Below are positions 44,990-56,729 of a DNA stretch of 64,000 nt, in pieces. A program made the translations under genes and the position numbers. A model generated the notes under the pieces. The model was given only the letters and a program-made list of their open reading frames with translations. It made no database searches and was not told where the DNA came from. This stretch comes from Bryum argenteum (lineage: Eukaryota; Streptophyta; Bryopsida; Bryales; Bryaceae), in contig CM073322.1 in the NCBI GenBank assembly GCA_037043015.1, forward strand, positions 23,774,364 through 23,838,363, written 5' to 3'. Within the stretch, counting starts at the first letter, position 1. Each line of letters opens with the position of its first letter.

Positions 44990-47720
44990 TTCCGGCCTTT
45001 TCCGTCTTCAATCACCTTCCCTAAATAAAATGGAACACCCTCGTGTACTTCGCACGATCAACAACACGAGGCTACAAATTGTCGAACGGATATCGGATTG
45101 AGGATCAAATTGGGGAAAAGGATCGTCAGTACCTTCTGATACCGCTCTTTCTTCGGTTCCATCAAAGATGTGACTGCGAGCCGTTCTTTGTGCCCTACGC
45201 ACTGCTTGGTTAGGTGGCCTCTCTCTTCGATGACCAAAGTATCCTCTAGCCTCAGAATTTGGAAGCATCGCCACTATTTGGTCCACAATAGTAATCTCGT
45301 GGTTTGATTAATTTCGATCGTCAATAACATCTATTGATGCATCTACAATAGGTGATGTCTCTAATACCTCTGAAGGCCAAAGCTGTGAAGAACTATGCTC
45401 GTTGCTACGATCTTTGCTTGGGAATTCGGCTAGGTATATTTTCAAATGTTCTGCCTCTCTTTTAGCTTCACCATTTTTTTCCGGATGTTGGAATCTTTGA
45501 ATGCACCTTTCTTTGTATGCAATAAAGTCATCCAATGCCTTCAACTCCCTTTCATCAGCTGCAAACACCTTTGCAAACGATGGTCGTTCTTCTTTATTTG
45601 GTAGCGATTGCAACGTCTTTGTCCCTGACTCAGGTCCCCATTTATCCTTGCTATAATGTTTGTGTTGTACTCGAACCTTACCGACCCCCTCTCGATTGTC
45701 CATACAGAATCGCATGTGGTGCGGAAAGGTTATGCCAACCAAAGAGTCCCCACCCGTCGATCGATAAGTGAGGGGTTATGAAGGACTTCCAATCCCACAC
45801 ATTTTCTAAGAGTCCAAGCGCTAACAAATGCCGCTTATTATGGATGTACCTTGTTCTATTAGACTAAGCATTTCCTTCAATGAGTCGATGTCCGACCTCT
45901 TCAACACATTAGATATACAACTAAAGCGTTGGTCGATATCTTCGTGTGTATGGCCCACTATAAGGAAAGAGAGCTCCACCTCTTGAAAAAAAAAACCCAA
46001 TCCCACCAATGAAACACATAGAGCAAACATGTAAATGTTTTTATTCTCTCGTGTGCAGTTATCCGCTTGGATACGTAATGTTGGAGGCAAAAAGCGTTTT
46101 CTCCTCTTCACATCTCCTATCACGTGCAACAATGTGCTCACCACCTGGTTGCTATCGTGTTTGTGGTGCGCGCCAACCACACATCGCAATATAAACCAAT
46201 CCCATGTTTAGAGGGCTCTACACAAATGGGTCTTCACAAACCGATACTCGATGTTCTTCACGGTTTGACGCATTCTCGGTACCATGGTAGTGTTTTGATC
46301 CATGCCATCAACAATGATGCACATGTACAACTCCGGGCTGATATAGCACGACCTCTTAAATATACAATAATCTCTCCGTTCCTCCATCCGAATACGCAGA
46401 TGCATCATAAACAACTCTTTTATTTTGATCCGAAAGATCTGCATTCGTGGTTCCCTCCACGGCACATTTATATTCCCAAAGCCGATAACACTTTGAAAAC
46501 CTTGAGAATGGAGGTACGCGGACATGAGGATACACGATGCGCCACATCCTCCGAACGAGCTAATTGAAATGGTTTCTCCGTTACAAACTCTCTTCACCTC
46601 CTCCTTCACGTAATTGAATATATCGACTTCCGAGTATTCACGGGCGGAGAATAAGAGGCACCACTTCGTTGTCATCCTTACGAAGAATTGAACGATGAGG
46701 TTGAGGACAACCAGCTTCGTCCACAAATGATTTAAATGAGGCCTCTGCCGCTGACATTCTAGTGCTCTCCCGAAGCGGGTTTGAAAGGCTGTTACCGTGA
46801 ATCGCTGCCACTCTTCCATATATTAAACACTCCTTCTTCAGTTGTTTAAACCGTCTTTGTGAATATCCAATGCCCAGAGCATAACAAGCATTACAAACTT
46901 GTTTGCCATCTAACATTGTGACAAATTTATCTTGTTGGAAACGTTCCGTCCGTGTATAAAAAGAAAGCAGCATTTGTCTCATCCAAGTACTTCGAATTGC
47001 ATAAGTAGAAGCACACGCATTATAACGCATGTCCAATAGATACCGTTCTTGAATGTCTCACAAACAATTTTGTTTGCATCCTCCTCGCCCTATTGCACGC
47101 TTAGAAGAGATACCTTCGTAGATATACCTTCTCTAGAAGATGTCTCCCTGGAATCTCTGCTTCTTCTATTTTGCATAGAATATGGACGTCGGGCCGCTCT
47201 GACATGAATAAGCCCATCTACATGGGGCAAATCTCGGATGTTGGAAAGAGTACTTTGAGAAAATGGAGAGTTCTCATCTACGGGGTTTGAAGCTATACTA
47301 CTACGCCGAGACCTATCAGTGGATCCAGGTGTGTTGAAGTTGTCATGGAAATCAAATTCTTGTGTCAACCTCCGTACAGGTGGCGTTTGAAACCCATTCA
47401 ATACGTCCTCGCCATTTTGAATGGTGGGTTCCATGGCTATCGCACGTAGATAAGATTTGTGCCAACGGATGATCAATCCAACACACATTCCAAGACGTTC
47501 TCCCACAATCTCTCCAGTCCAATGCAATGCATCGTCTACCCTAGTGATGCGTACTGCCACCTCGGACGGGAATAACTTCGATCCATGCAATTGCGCGCGG
47601 ATTTTGAAATGTATACTCCCTAGTTGCCAAGCCGACAACTTCTCTTCTTTCGATAACAATTCAAATGTCCTTTCCAATTGAGATGAAATGACGCGAGTAA
47701 TACCATCTCGATCTGCGCTT
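44990..47720 (-). pseudogene. Transposase-like gene (DUF7869 type) of the 11.2-kb element
   Basis: Read from 47.7 kb leftward: a LSAWQLGSIHFKIRAQLHGSKLFPSEVAV start region with a following polar stretch; then VCNACYALGIGYSQRRFKQLKK (Cys-containing) and GCPQPHR; then IIVDGMDQNTTMVPR; then QADNCTRENKNIYMFAL and VGHTHEDIDQRFS; then a C-terminal PHHMRFCMDNREGVGKVRVQ and YSKDKWGP-SGTKTLQ region (45,720-45,600). The three Asp-rich motifs (DGMDQ, DNC-REN, HTHEDID) look like a DDE/D-type active site. This motif set is what databases call DUF7869 as I recall it. Several breaks put these parts in different frames, so the copy is not functional. Confidence 0.68.
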
Positions 47721-49181
47721 GACGAGCCGCTGCCGTATTAATCGCGCTCCCACCGAACCGTTCGGATTAATGACATCGCTTCACGTTGGGTGTTTTGATG
47801 TACTAAAGGGATTTGGAAATTGGAGCATCGTTGTCGTTGTTGAACTAATAGGAACCTATACATTGCAAACATGTGAAAATATGTGTGTAAGCAATAGAAA
47901 ATATCATTCATTCAAACGAACATATGTTCAAGGACATAAATTTTTGCTTCTAAACATGATTGTTAATGTTGGTTACTAAGTTCGTAAAGATATTATATAT
48001 AATTGTTAAGATTGTTTAAAGTTGTTAAATTACTTAGGATTATCTTGTGTAATTTATTTATTTATAAATTAACGGTTTATCTACCTCTACAGACATGTGT
48101 TGGATAAAATAATACAATGCTAAGTTTTGATTACATGGAAATAACAATAATCATGTTTGATACCTTGTCCAAGACTATGTTACACCTTAGGAATTGGATT
48201 GTTTGCGTTTCATAATACATTGCTAAAAATCGTTGATTGAAATAAAAAAAGACAATGACAACATGAAATGGCGTCAAATTACTTTGTACCTATTGCAATT
48301 TCCATTATAAATCCTACATCATGCTTTGAGCGTGCATAAAATCACAAAGATGGTGGTATTGTTTAGGATAAAGGAATAATTATTGCAATGACAATGATTA
48401 TAGAAAGTTACAACTTACTTATAGGTTCAATTAAATTTGCAAGAAAAAATAATATTTGCAATATTCATTGTATGATCTATTATCATAGCGATGGATAGAA
48501 TTATCATGTGTTCTTGTATGAATGCAATATATTATTGTTTGGAAAATATGGTAATTTTAAACTTTACCTTTAACTTCTACTACATTATAAAAATGAAAGT
48601 TGAATAAAACTTGCAACCAATGATTCAATTGCACTCAAGTAGGAACAAAGTTTTATAGAAGAACAAAAAATATTAAATCAAATTGTAACTAAATTATTCC
48701 CACCTTAATGTGTTAGCTTTATAGGGCTTAGAACCAAGTGGTGTTCACACCACATGTTCATTCTTAGACATGCTCTTCAATAGATGTAAAATATATAGAC
48801 CTGGAAACATACAACAAATAAACCGGAATTTAGCAATGCAAACACTCGTGCTTTAGAGATTATTCAACTAGTAACTTACATTTTGAGTCATCTTGGAATT
48901 TGAAAGAAAAAATAAATAAATAAATTTCATTTTCAGTGAATTTTAAGAATTAAAAAAATGATTCACAACACACAACAAAATTTCAAGAATTTAGTGAAAC
49001 AATAACTTGTAGATTACATTAGCCTTCTACTAAAATCATTCAATTGTTTTCATAATTATAGAAAGTTTTTTAAAAAACTTAACATACAACAAAATTGCTA
49101 TAATACAGCAATAAAAATACCTTCGATTAGACATCCATCAACTAAAAAATGACATAATTTTTTTTTTTTTTAAAAAAAGAA
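47721..49181. other. AT-rich inter-gene DNA within the 11.2-kb element
   Basis: Lies between the two divergent coding regions. No ORF with motifs. It may hold the divergent promoters. Confidence 0.5.
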
Positions 49182-49285
49182 AAAAAAAGAGGAGGTGGTA
49201 GAGGTGTTCGCCGGACAGTCACCCGCCAAAAAGGCAGGGGCCAGGGGGTGTCCGGGCGAACACCTCTACCACCTCCTCTTTTTTT
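49182..49285. repeat. Hairpin with 36-bp arms, one bulge
   Basis: The left arm 49182-49217 contains GAGGAGGTGGTAGAGGTGTT. The right arm 49249-49285 is its complement with a single extra base. The 31-nt loop contains GCCAAAAAGGCAGGGGCC. Poly(T)/poly(A) runs sit on both outer sides. It may be a small insertion or a structural part of the element. Confidence 0.85.
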
Positions 49286-49326
49286 GTTCATCTGACCTGT
49301 CCGCTTCTGATCTTCTGGCACACTTG

Positions 49327-49610
49327 CCGTTTCTTCCTCCGCTCTTGCTCGTGTTTTTGAAGGTCGTTGTTGCCGTTTCTTCCTCCTCCGCTCTTGCTCC
49401 TGTTTTTGAAGGTCTTTGTTGCCGTTTCTTCCTCGTCCGCTCTTGCTCGTATTTCTGCAGGTTGCTATTGCCGTTTCTTCCTCCTCCGCTCTTGCTCCTG
49501 TTTTTGAAGGTCTTTGTTGCCGTTTCTTCCTCCTCCGCTCTTGCTCGTGTTTCTGCAGGTTGCTATTGCCTTTTCTTCCTCCTCCGCTCTTGCTCGTGTT
49601 TCTCAAGAAC
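49327..49610. repeat. 49-bp minisatellite, six units
   Basis: Units start CCGTTTCTTCCTCCTCCGCT and contain CTTGCTC-TGTTTTTGAAGG or a GTGTTTCTGCAGG variant. The two variants alternate, suggesting a higher-order 98-bp unit. Since 49 is not a multiple of 3, the long ORFs through it on both strands are artefacts of its composition. Confidence 0.9.
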
Positions 49611-50716
49611 GCTACTAGGACGATCTGTAGAGCACTAGGAGAGTTTCGTGACTTGTTGCAACCAAAAATATTTTTGCCGATTCTCCTTATCGCTTGCTGC
49701 TGCTGTACCGAATAGCTGCTTGCTCTAGTACCGAATCGCTGCTGCTATTGTACCAGATCGCCGCCTGTTGTTGCTATCGAATCGATGCTTGCTACTTGCT
49801 GATCTTGTTGCTATTCCTCATTGCTATCACTGGTATTGTTGCTACTATTGCGGCGTGCATTTTGGGTTCTTGTTCGCTCTTGTACATGTGTGCGCTACTA
49901 TTCAAGTTTATCCCACTTTGTACTCGATATGTTAAAATCTTCGTCTTCCTCCCTTCATCCTCTTTTTGTGGTCTTTGTTGCGACCATGCAAACCCCACCA
50001 AAAGCCACCAAAATCCTAATCTTAAATCCTTAAACCCTAAAAAATTTAAGAATCTTTAAAAATAGAAATAATAAAAAATTATGAGAGATTGCAAGGGGTG
50101 TGCGCACAAGACACCCTTGAAACAATCAACCAAGTGAACTCAATAAACATCCCATTTACTATATTAAAGCCATTTCAAACGTCTGATACCCGCCCATGAG
50201 GGATACCTGCCCATATTGATACCCGTCATACATTATAATTACTTGCTTAAGAACAAGAAAAATGAAAACATTTAGCAACACATGATAGTAAAAATATTAA
50301 TGTAGATATTGTAGAACTAACATCTTTCACATACAGTCGTTTGAGACTAAAGAATATTACCTTCTTTTACGATTCCAAATTTCTAAAATTGTCTTCACTG
50401 TAAAAAGAGCATTTAGCCCCAGTCAAACATGTTCGCACATTTTGGTCAAAGGAGAGAAAAAAAACACTATTTCCTACATAAAACCTATAGATCTTCATTT
50501 TTTAATTTTTTTTTTTTCTAGCGAAAAATTTATGTGATAAATAAATTCTTATCAATCATTTTGGATTTTCATTCTAAAGCATGTTGAGTTCACAAAAGAA
50601 TAAAATGTGGCATAAAAGTTTGTCTATATGGTGAATTTTGGTATAAGTTATCAATATTTTATTGAATAGAAATCAAAACAATTGTCAAATAGACTCTAAA
50701 TTACACCATATTAACC
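49611..50716. other. CTG/TTG-rich then AT-rich DNA within the 11.2-kb element
   Basis: At 49,690-49,850, imperfect GCTGCTATTGTACCGAATCG-like repeats continue the low-complexity zone. The rest is AT-rich, with AAACCCTAAAA-like words at about 50,030. No gene. Confidence 0.5.
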
Positions 50717-53700
50717 ATTATGATATTGTGTTCCAATGATGATCAGGTTGCCATGCCTCGCAACGTCGGAACCAACTGCAAAATCGACAAGACATGGGAG
50801 AAGCACGGATGGTGGATTGTAGAAGAGGACCCCTCAAAGCCTTATTTGTGGATGACGCACCAACCTTTTAAAATAAGGGACCGTACGTCAGCGTTAGGCA
50901 AGCGTTTTGGCGAGATTCAAGCAATTACTACCCGCCCATCGTCTGACATGATATATGTGATGTGTGTCCCAGATGCTGATGAAGCAATGCAGAAGACTTC
51001 TCTGTCGAGACAGCTTCTTCTTGCATCCATTCCAGAATCCTTGCTTGCAAGTTCTGGGTCCGTGAAATTTTTCAATACCTTGCAGAAATTTTGGTCAATA
51101 TCGCTCTGCCGCAGACGTCATGGCGGCGCGAGAGCATATGTCACATTGTCTAGGGTTATCACAAGAGGATGTGGCACGAGCAATGGTTCTTATGGATGCC
51201 CATATTAAGTACGAAGCATTACTAGAGGCGGATCCAACACATGCAACATCACAAGGTCCACCAGCTGAACCAGAAGAGACGGATCCAATTCATCGTAGTT
51301 ATGTTATTGGAGGTGAGTTGGATTACTAAATACTTCAAAGATTGCACAATCTGTGCCCGTCCAGGCGTCATCGCGACTATCGAGCCGCTTTGTAGGAAGT
51401 GTTCCTCTATCCGGGAAGAGGACGTCCTTCAAAGCGGCCACGACGTGAGAGAGGCGACATAGCATCTGGTTCGGGTGGACGATCGTCGAACGTGGCTACA
51501 AGTGGTGCGAGGTCAACTGGACGAGGATCGAGGGCACGTGGTAGGGGTAGTGGGTCTACAACCATGAGGTTTCCAGCTCAGCGTGGAGCATCTAACATGT
51601 GCCGAGTTCTTCACCAATGTATCGGCGGTGGAGGACGAGTTTGAAAAATCGGACCGGGGACGAAGAGGATTGATCGGAACCGAGGATGGCGTTGGAGGCC
51701 TCAACGTCAAGTAAGTTCCTAGCACCGATACCTACTGAAGGAGAAATCGCGAAAGGATCACTATGGGGGGACATTGTATTCGAGGTGAAGATCGACAAGA
51801 TTATCCAAGTGGAGAGTCCTTTGACAAACCATCGGGTACTCTCTGCAAAGAGAGTTAGAGAGGTTTATGACTTTATGAGACATCCAGAGAACAAGACTTG
51901 TGTGAGCAAGTTGGTTCTTCGTCCGATCAAGTACATTGTGGATGTCACTACTGACGATGGTGTGGTTCGGCAAGAAGAGGTGGCATTCCCCCTCGAAAAA
52001 GCTCAACGAGAGTTCCAACGTATATTTGATACACACGGATTAGTGTCTATTCACGGTACAACACATTCTCAGTTGTGTTGGCTTCAGGAGAGGATCATTT
52101 GGGAGCCAGTGGATGGACAACACATTGTTGCAGCCTGCAATTTTGCGAAGGAAGAGGTTGCCCAACACAAACTCTCACATGCTGAGTTTATTAACATCTT
52201 TGAAATGCGGGAGGCAACATTTGTCGTATACGATGATCATGCATTGTACCTAGCGAAGTCCGCGCGGGTCAACAAGAAGGAATGGAATAGGACAAAATAT
52301 TCCACCATGGATGAGGACTTGAGAAAGCTACGCGAGATTTGGGAGTTGTATGGGAAGCCTGATAGCTTGGTTCGTGCAGACGATGAACGCAGGGCTAAAG
52401 CTCTGGTGTGTGCGGCTAATCTGATCTGAAAGAACTTGTTGTTGAGGGCAACAAAGGTATAACAATCAAGAGGTTGGCAAAGCGGATGCATGACTTGACC
52501 ATTCATGCGTGGAATCCTCGGCGCGAGTGTTCTGAAGCTATCCTTCAAGTGTGCAAGGACTACGAAGATGGCCATCTCTTTTATAGCGAGGAAGAGGAGA
52601 AGAAGTGGAAGGCGTTTGCAGACAAAGAACAACCTAGATCCTCTTGTGGATGTACGGGAGCGTCGGAAGCGAATGACCATGCATTGGTTGAGGCGGCTGA
52701 ATGTGGTTCCACGATCTGCTTATCTACGGCTAGTCAAGTCTTGTGCAGCTAAGCCAGTGGGGAGGGCGGTAGTGAGACCTCGACAATCATATTATTTTCA
52801 CGCCATCAAGGATGCGTCTAGGGATACCCGTACTATTGCAGGTGCAGTTGACCGGATCATGAGACAAGAAGCGGTCGCTAATATCACTCGTTGGTTAATG
52901 GTGTCCAACAAAGTCTTTCACCTAATTCCATGGAAGAGTTCTTCCACATATCTGTACGGAAGTATTTTCCCGGGGGCAAGGAGCAAATTGATGCATTTGG
53001 CAAGGACTTGGCCAAAGACACAAAAGCCGCATGGGCTAAACCTACACGAGAGAAGGTGCCCAAGTTGGCAGACATAAGTGAACTTATTCCCACCTCCATC
53101 AAGGTTCACTATCATGACATTGCAACAAGAACACATGGAGAAGTGGAAGCATCAGCAGATGAGGGTGGTGCCACTACCGTCACATGGAAGTGGGTGTTAC
53201 AAGTTCGAAGGCCAACTTAGACCAGTACACCAGATCATCTTATGGTTCGAGCTTGGGAAGGATTATTTCATCCTGATGTCCAGCAGTTGACACAATCATA
53301 CTTATGGGTTGTTGATTGTCGACGTGGTGGGGGAAGGCATGGAGACGGTCGCTTGGGAAGAAGAAGCGATTCACCAAAGTTATTGCACAATTGTCGGGCG
53401 TGGATGACGGGCGTTGAAACGATGGAACAAGATTCTCTCTTTGTTACCACCACCCCGTGTTCTTAATGCCGAGTTGTTCGCGAAGCTCAAACTTCCCGAG
53501 GGCGGCACTCAACGACATGGATGTTGGGCATTTGGCGCAAACTCGGTTGATCGATGCCCTCAACTTTACACAGGGTGGTCGATTCTGAGGAAGCGGTGGA
53601 ACCATTTGGAGGTGTTGTTGTTTATATACAACACAACACCGCTGATACTTCCCCAACCGTAATTATGTTTAAGGGACCGTCCCACTACCACTTGTATTTC

Positions 53701-54564
53701 ACGATCAATAGAGTGAGACACATCAACCGTCGGAGGGTGATAGACTCGAGCGATCGCCATCCGAGCTCTCTAGATCGGTGGATGCGTATTTGCCAATTGG
53801 TTGGGGTTTGGCTGCGTATAACATTACAACGGCCATTCCGAAAATCCTTCATGGAGGTTTCCATGGATCGGAGATCATTGTCATTGACGATAGCCTAGAA
53901 AGGCTAAACTTCTTGTATACAAAGTTGTTTGTCAACTTCCAGGACAATTTCGAATCCCCGAGATGACGGGTGCAACAAGGAAAGACTAGCGTTGGCATTT
54001 CCGAGGCGAAGATCCGATGAACATAGGTTCAGAGGAAGGCGGTAGTGACGAGGACGAGCTTGGAGATGAAGCGGATACTTCTATTCCAGCACCATATACA
54101 TTGGCAAATGTGCGACAGCCGCGTGAGTATGACACAGATGTATCCTCGCCTGATCATAACTCATGTGACGACGGACTTTATTCGTCTGTGGAACCTAATG
54201 GCTTTGGGGAAGGATCAGAGATACCGGAGGTGGTTCTAGATACTCCAATTCAAACGAGACCAATAGTGCCATCCATTCCACAATCTACAGAATCAGCGGA
54301 GACCATAGCTTTCAATGAGGCCTTCGCACCAATGATGACATTTAGAGACGGCTTCTACTATAACACCGATGGCATAAGGTACACTCGCCACGGTGAGCCG
54401 AGCGATTCTGGCGTCACGAGGAGTCTGCGTCCATCGGTCTTCAAGATTCTATTGATCCCCAGTGTCGGCAAGGCGCGATGGATCGTATGGTACATGAGGC
54501 CTATGAAGCGCGATCTGGTAGGACAATGGAGGAGGATGATTAGAGCATCAGAGATTTATAAGTA
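50717..54564 (+). pseudogene. ParB-like multi-domain coding region of the 11.2-kb element
   Basis: Consecutive plus-strand open stretches, in shifting frames, from 50,720 to 54,564. First comes a WEKHGWWIVEEDPSKPY segment, then an Arg/Gly/Ser-rich basic stretch (51,405-51,560). The longest intact piece is 51,686-52,429 (247 codons, ATG). It has VKIDKIIQ, a NHRVLSAKRVREV helix, KLVLRPI and IIWEPVDGQHIVAACNFAKE (PVDGQH at residues 141-146), followed by ATFVVYDD. This order is that of the ParB/sulfiredoxin nuclease-like fold. Later pieces include a VVDSEEAVEPFGGVVVYI segment (about 53,580) and an acidic SDEDELGDEADTS stretch (54,040-54,090) near the end. I recognise no family for those. Frame changes may be breaks, introns or both. 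Confidence 0.5.
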
Positions 54565-55255
54565 GCAAGTCAATATGATGTTTAGGTGACATGTTAGGTT
54601 AGATTGATATGTTTGAGTAAAGTATGAGATGTTTGGTTATAGTATTATGCATGTTATATTATAGTATTTACTATCGATTTCTAAAAATACGTTTATGAAT
54701 TTTATGTATGGATTTTCATATAATATAGAGCGAGATGCTACATATTTTCTCGTTGAATAGCACATGTTGGCCTTTTATCTCTTATAAAGTATGTTTGTTG
54801 TATAAATGCCAAAAATAGTATATAAATGTCATATAGCAATGTACAACGTAGAGGTTCGTAATCAAAATTGTATTGAATCTAAAAAGAAACACTATAGGAA
54901 GTTCAAGGACAAAATTGAATCTTTGAAATTCTTTAAATTTCAATTTTTGCACTCCAAGACGTGACGTTGTCCTTCATATTGATCCATTGGGATTTGTATT
55001 CCAAAAAATTATATGGTGCACAAAATAATAAAATAGATGTTGGCAATATTTGAATATAATAATTTGGTAGTATTTACAAAGCAATAAAACATGATTTAGC
55101 AACAAATTTGTTATTAAAAAAATACTATTTCTCATTAGTTTAAGTTTAGTGCCTCCACATTTAAATTTTTTTTTTTGTGTGGAATTTTTGTTGTTTTTTT
55201 TCATTTTGGAGGAAAATGTTGTTGTTTTGACATGCCATTGAGTGCACTTGGCAAA
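54565..55255. other. AT-rich right margin of the 11.2-kb element
   Basis: No gene. An AGTGCACTT motif at 55,241-55,249 mirrors the left end. Confidence 0.55.
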
Positions 55256-55280
55256 GTGCATAATTGCTTAATTGCGTGTT
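55241..55280 (-). repeat. Right terminal inverted repeat of the 11.2-kb element
   Basis: AGTGCACTT, then 6 bp, then the 25-bp repeat ending in GCGTGTT and TTAA. Mirrors the left end. Confidence 0.75.
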
Positions 55281-55284
55281 TTAA

Positions 55285-55872
55285 GGCCTCTTCTCACTTG
55301 GAGGTAGAGAATTTTAGGTAGGAGGTAGAGGAGGTGATAGGATATTGGATGCTCCCACCAAAAGAACTCCGTGATGCACAATTTTGGTCGCAATCTTCAC
55401 ATCCGGCGGAGGTTGCCAGGAGGTAAGTCGCAATTTTTGGAGCAACCTTGTAGCTTATTAATCATCTTCATATGTGCATCCCGAGGAAACGAAGGGAAAG
55501 TTTGCTATTCAAGCGCCTAAAGGCCAACATAATTTGTTCAAAAAGAAAAAGTTGTGCAAAATTCGAACTTTGTAAATCACCATGATGTGGAAGCCGCTAT
55601 TAATTGTCTCTACTTTTTCTTTTTCTTTCTTAATACGCTTGATATTTTCTATACAGACAAGGTACAACGCCTCCTTAGAAACTACTAAATGTCTACACTA
55701 TAGTAGTTCCTTCCTTTCACATTTCTACTCTAGCGTACGCAATCATGACATTGCCGTTTCATAGGCCTTTTCGTTCTCGTCACACTTCAAATTAAATTAC
55801 ATTCGTCCAATGAACCACACTAGCAAAGCTACTCGGCGGATAATGTTCAGTGTACTTTCACACTGCTGACGT
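55285..55872. other. Intergenic stretch right of the 11.2-kb element
   Basis: No gene recognised. A purine-rich GGAGGTAGAG motif is repeated at 55,302-55,340. Confidence 0.4.
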
Positions 55873-55876
55873 TTAA

Positions 55877-56725
55877 CCCCTAAAGTCAAAAAATGCCCAA
55901 ATCGGGTTGTTCGGAGTCTGGTCAGGTCCGAATTTACTATATTTAGCTCGTATGAATTTGAAACCTTATGCAGGTTGAAGAGTTTTTCCATACCTTTCCA
56001 AAAAGTCATTTTATGCTCCAAAATTCCTCATACTTTAGGAGATATTCACGCTCAAAGTTTGAAAACACTATTTGAAATTTACCCAAAACTGCCCCAACTG
56101 AGGTATATGCTCGTTTATTCTCAAAATCTGTCCAATATAAATAAGATCGCAGGAACTTCAAAAATTCACCAAAATTTGAGATTTTACTTTTTTTTTTAAT
56201 TTTTGTTTTTTGTACTTGGAAATAAGGTTTTAAGGCATGGTTTCACCGTTTGGATCTTCATTCAATTATTCTTCACATGCCATTCTTATCGTCAAAGAGG
56301 GGCCTTTGAAGTTGAATTTCAGCATACCTCCATGTGAATAATCAAGAATTTTTTTGGGTTTTATGGGTCGCATGAGGGTAAAAATTGCATAGGCATGTTC
56401 CTAACTCACTTAGGAACAAGTATTTTGAAGAGCCTCATTTCAAGTTTACTCTTGAAGTTGGTTTTTTGGGCTCACAAGAAACTTTGAACCTATTCTGTAA
56501 CAAGGAAAAAAACACTTATTTTTCGACTTTGAATGCCGTTACGATCTCACAATTGGTAAGGAGTTCTAAATTAAGTTTTGGTACACACATAAATGGACAA
56601 GTTAGGTACAAGATCTTACGGTTACATACTTAAGATTACGTCAAACCTCTAAAATTTCCATCTTGCATTGAAAGAGGGTGGTTTTGAGGAGTTGTGACAG
56701 TTTTGGGGGCTTTCTACTTTTGGGG
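55877..56725. mobile_element. TTAA-flanked DNA element E (849 bp)
   Basis: TTAA (55873-55876) then CCCCTAAAGTCA; the right end is the complement of CCCCAAAAGTAG followed by TTAA (56726-56729). The inside matches element F at 61.6 kb, for example TTTCTCCATACCTTTCC-like and ACAAGTT-G-TACA-GATC-TA-GGTTACATACTT blocks. No coding capacity. Confidence 0.72.
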
Positions 56726-56729
56726 TTAA

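Larger units (their letters stand above)
44044..55280. mobile_element. 11.2-kb two-gene DNA element with TTAA-flanked inverted ends
   Basis: The left end AACGCGCAATTAAACAATTA (first 20 of 25 bp, 44044-44068) and the right end (55256-55280, read in reverse AACACGCAATTAAGCAATTA) match at 23 of 25 positions. TTAA borders both (44040-44043 and 55281-55284). A subterminal AGTGCACTT motif lies inside each end (44082-44090 and 55241-55249). The interior has two divergent decayed coding regions: a DUF7869-type transposase-like one on minus (about 45.0-47.7 kb) and a ParB-like multi-ORF one on plus (50.7-54.56 kb). They are separated by AT-rich DNA with a hairpin and a minisatellite. Non-coding margins of about 0.6-1 kb lie at each end. 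I know no described family with this content; it is broken in both genes. Confidence 0.72.

Noticed and set aside
49142-49715. Overlapping ORFs of up to 154 codons on both strands
   Set aside because: Artefacts of the 49-bp minisatellite and hairpin; the unit length is not a multiple of three and both strands are open.
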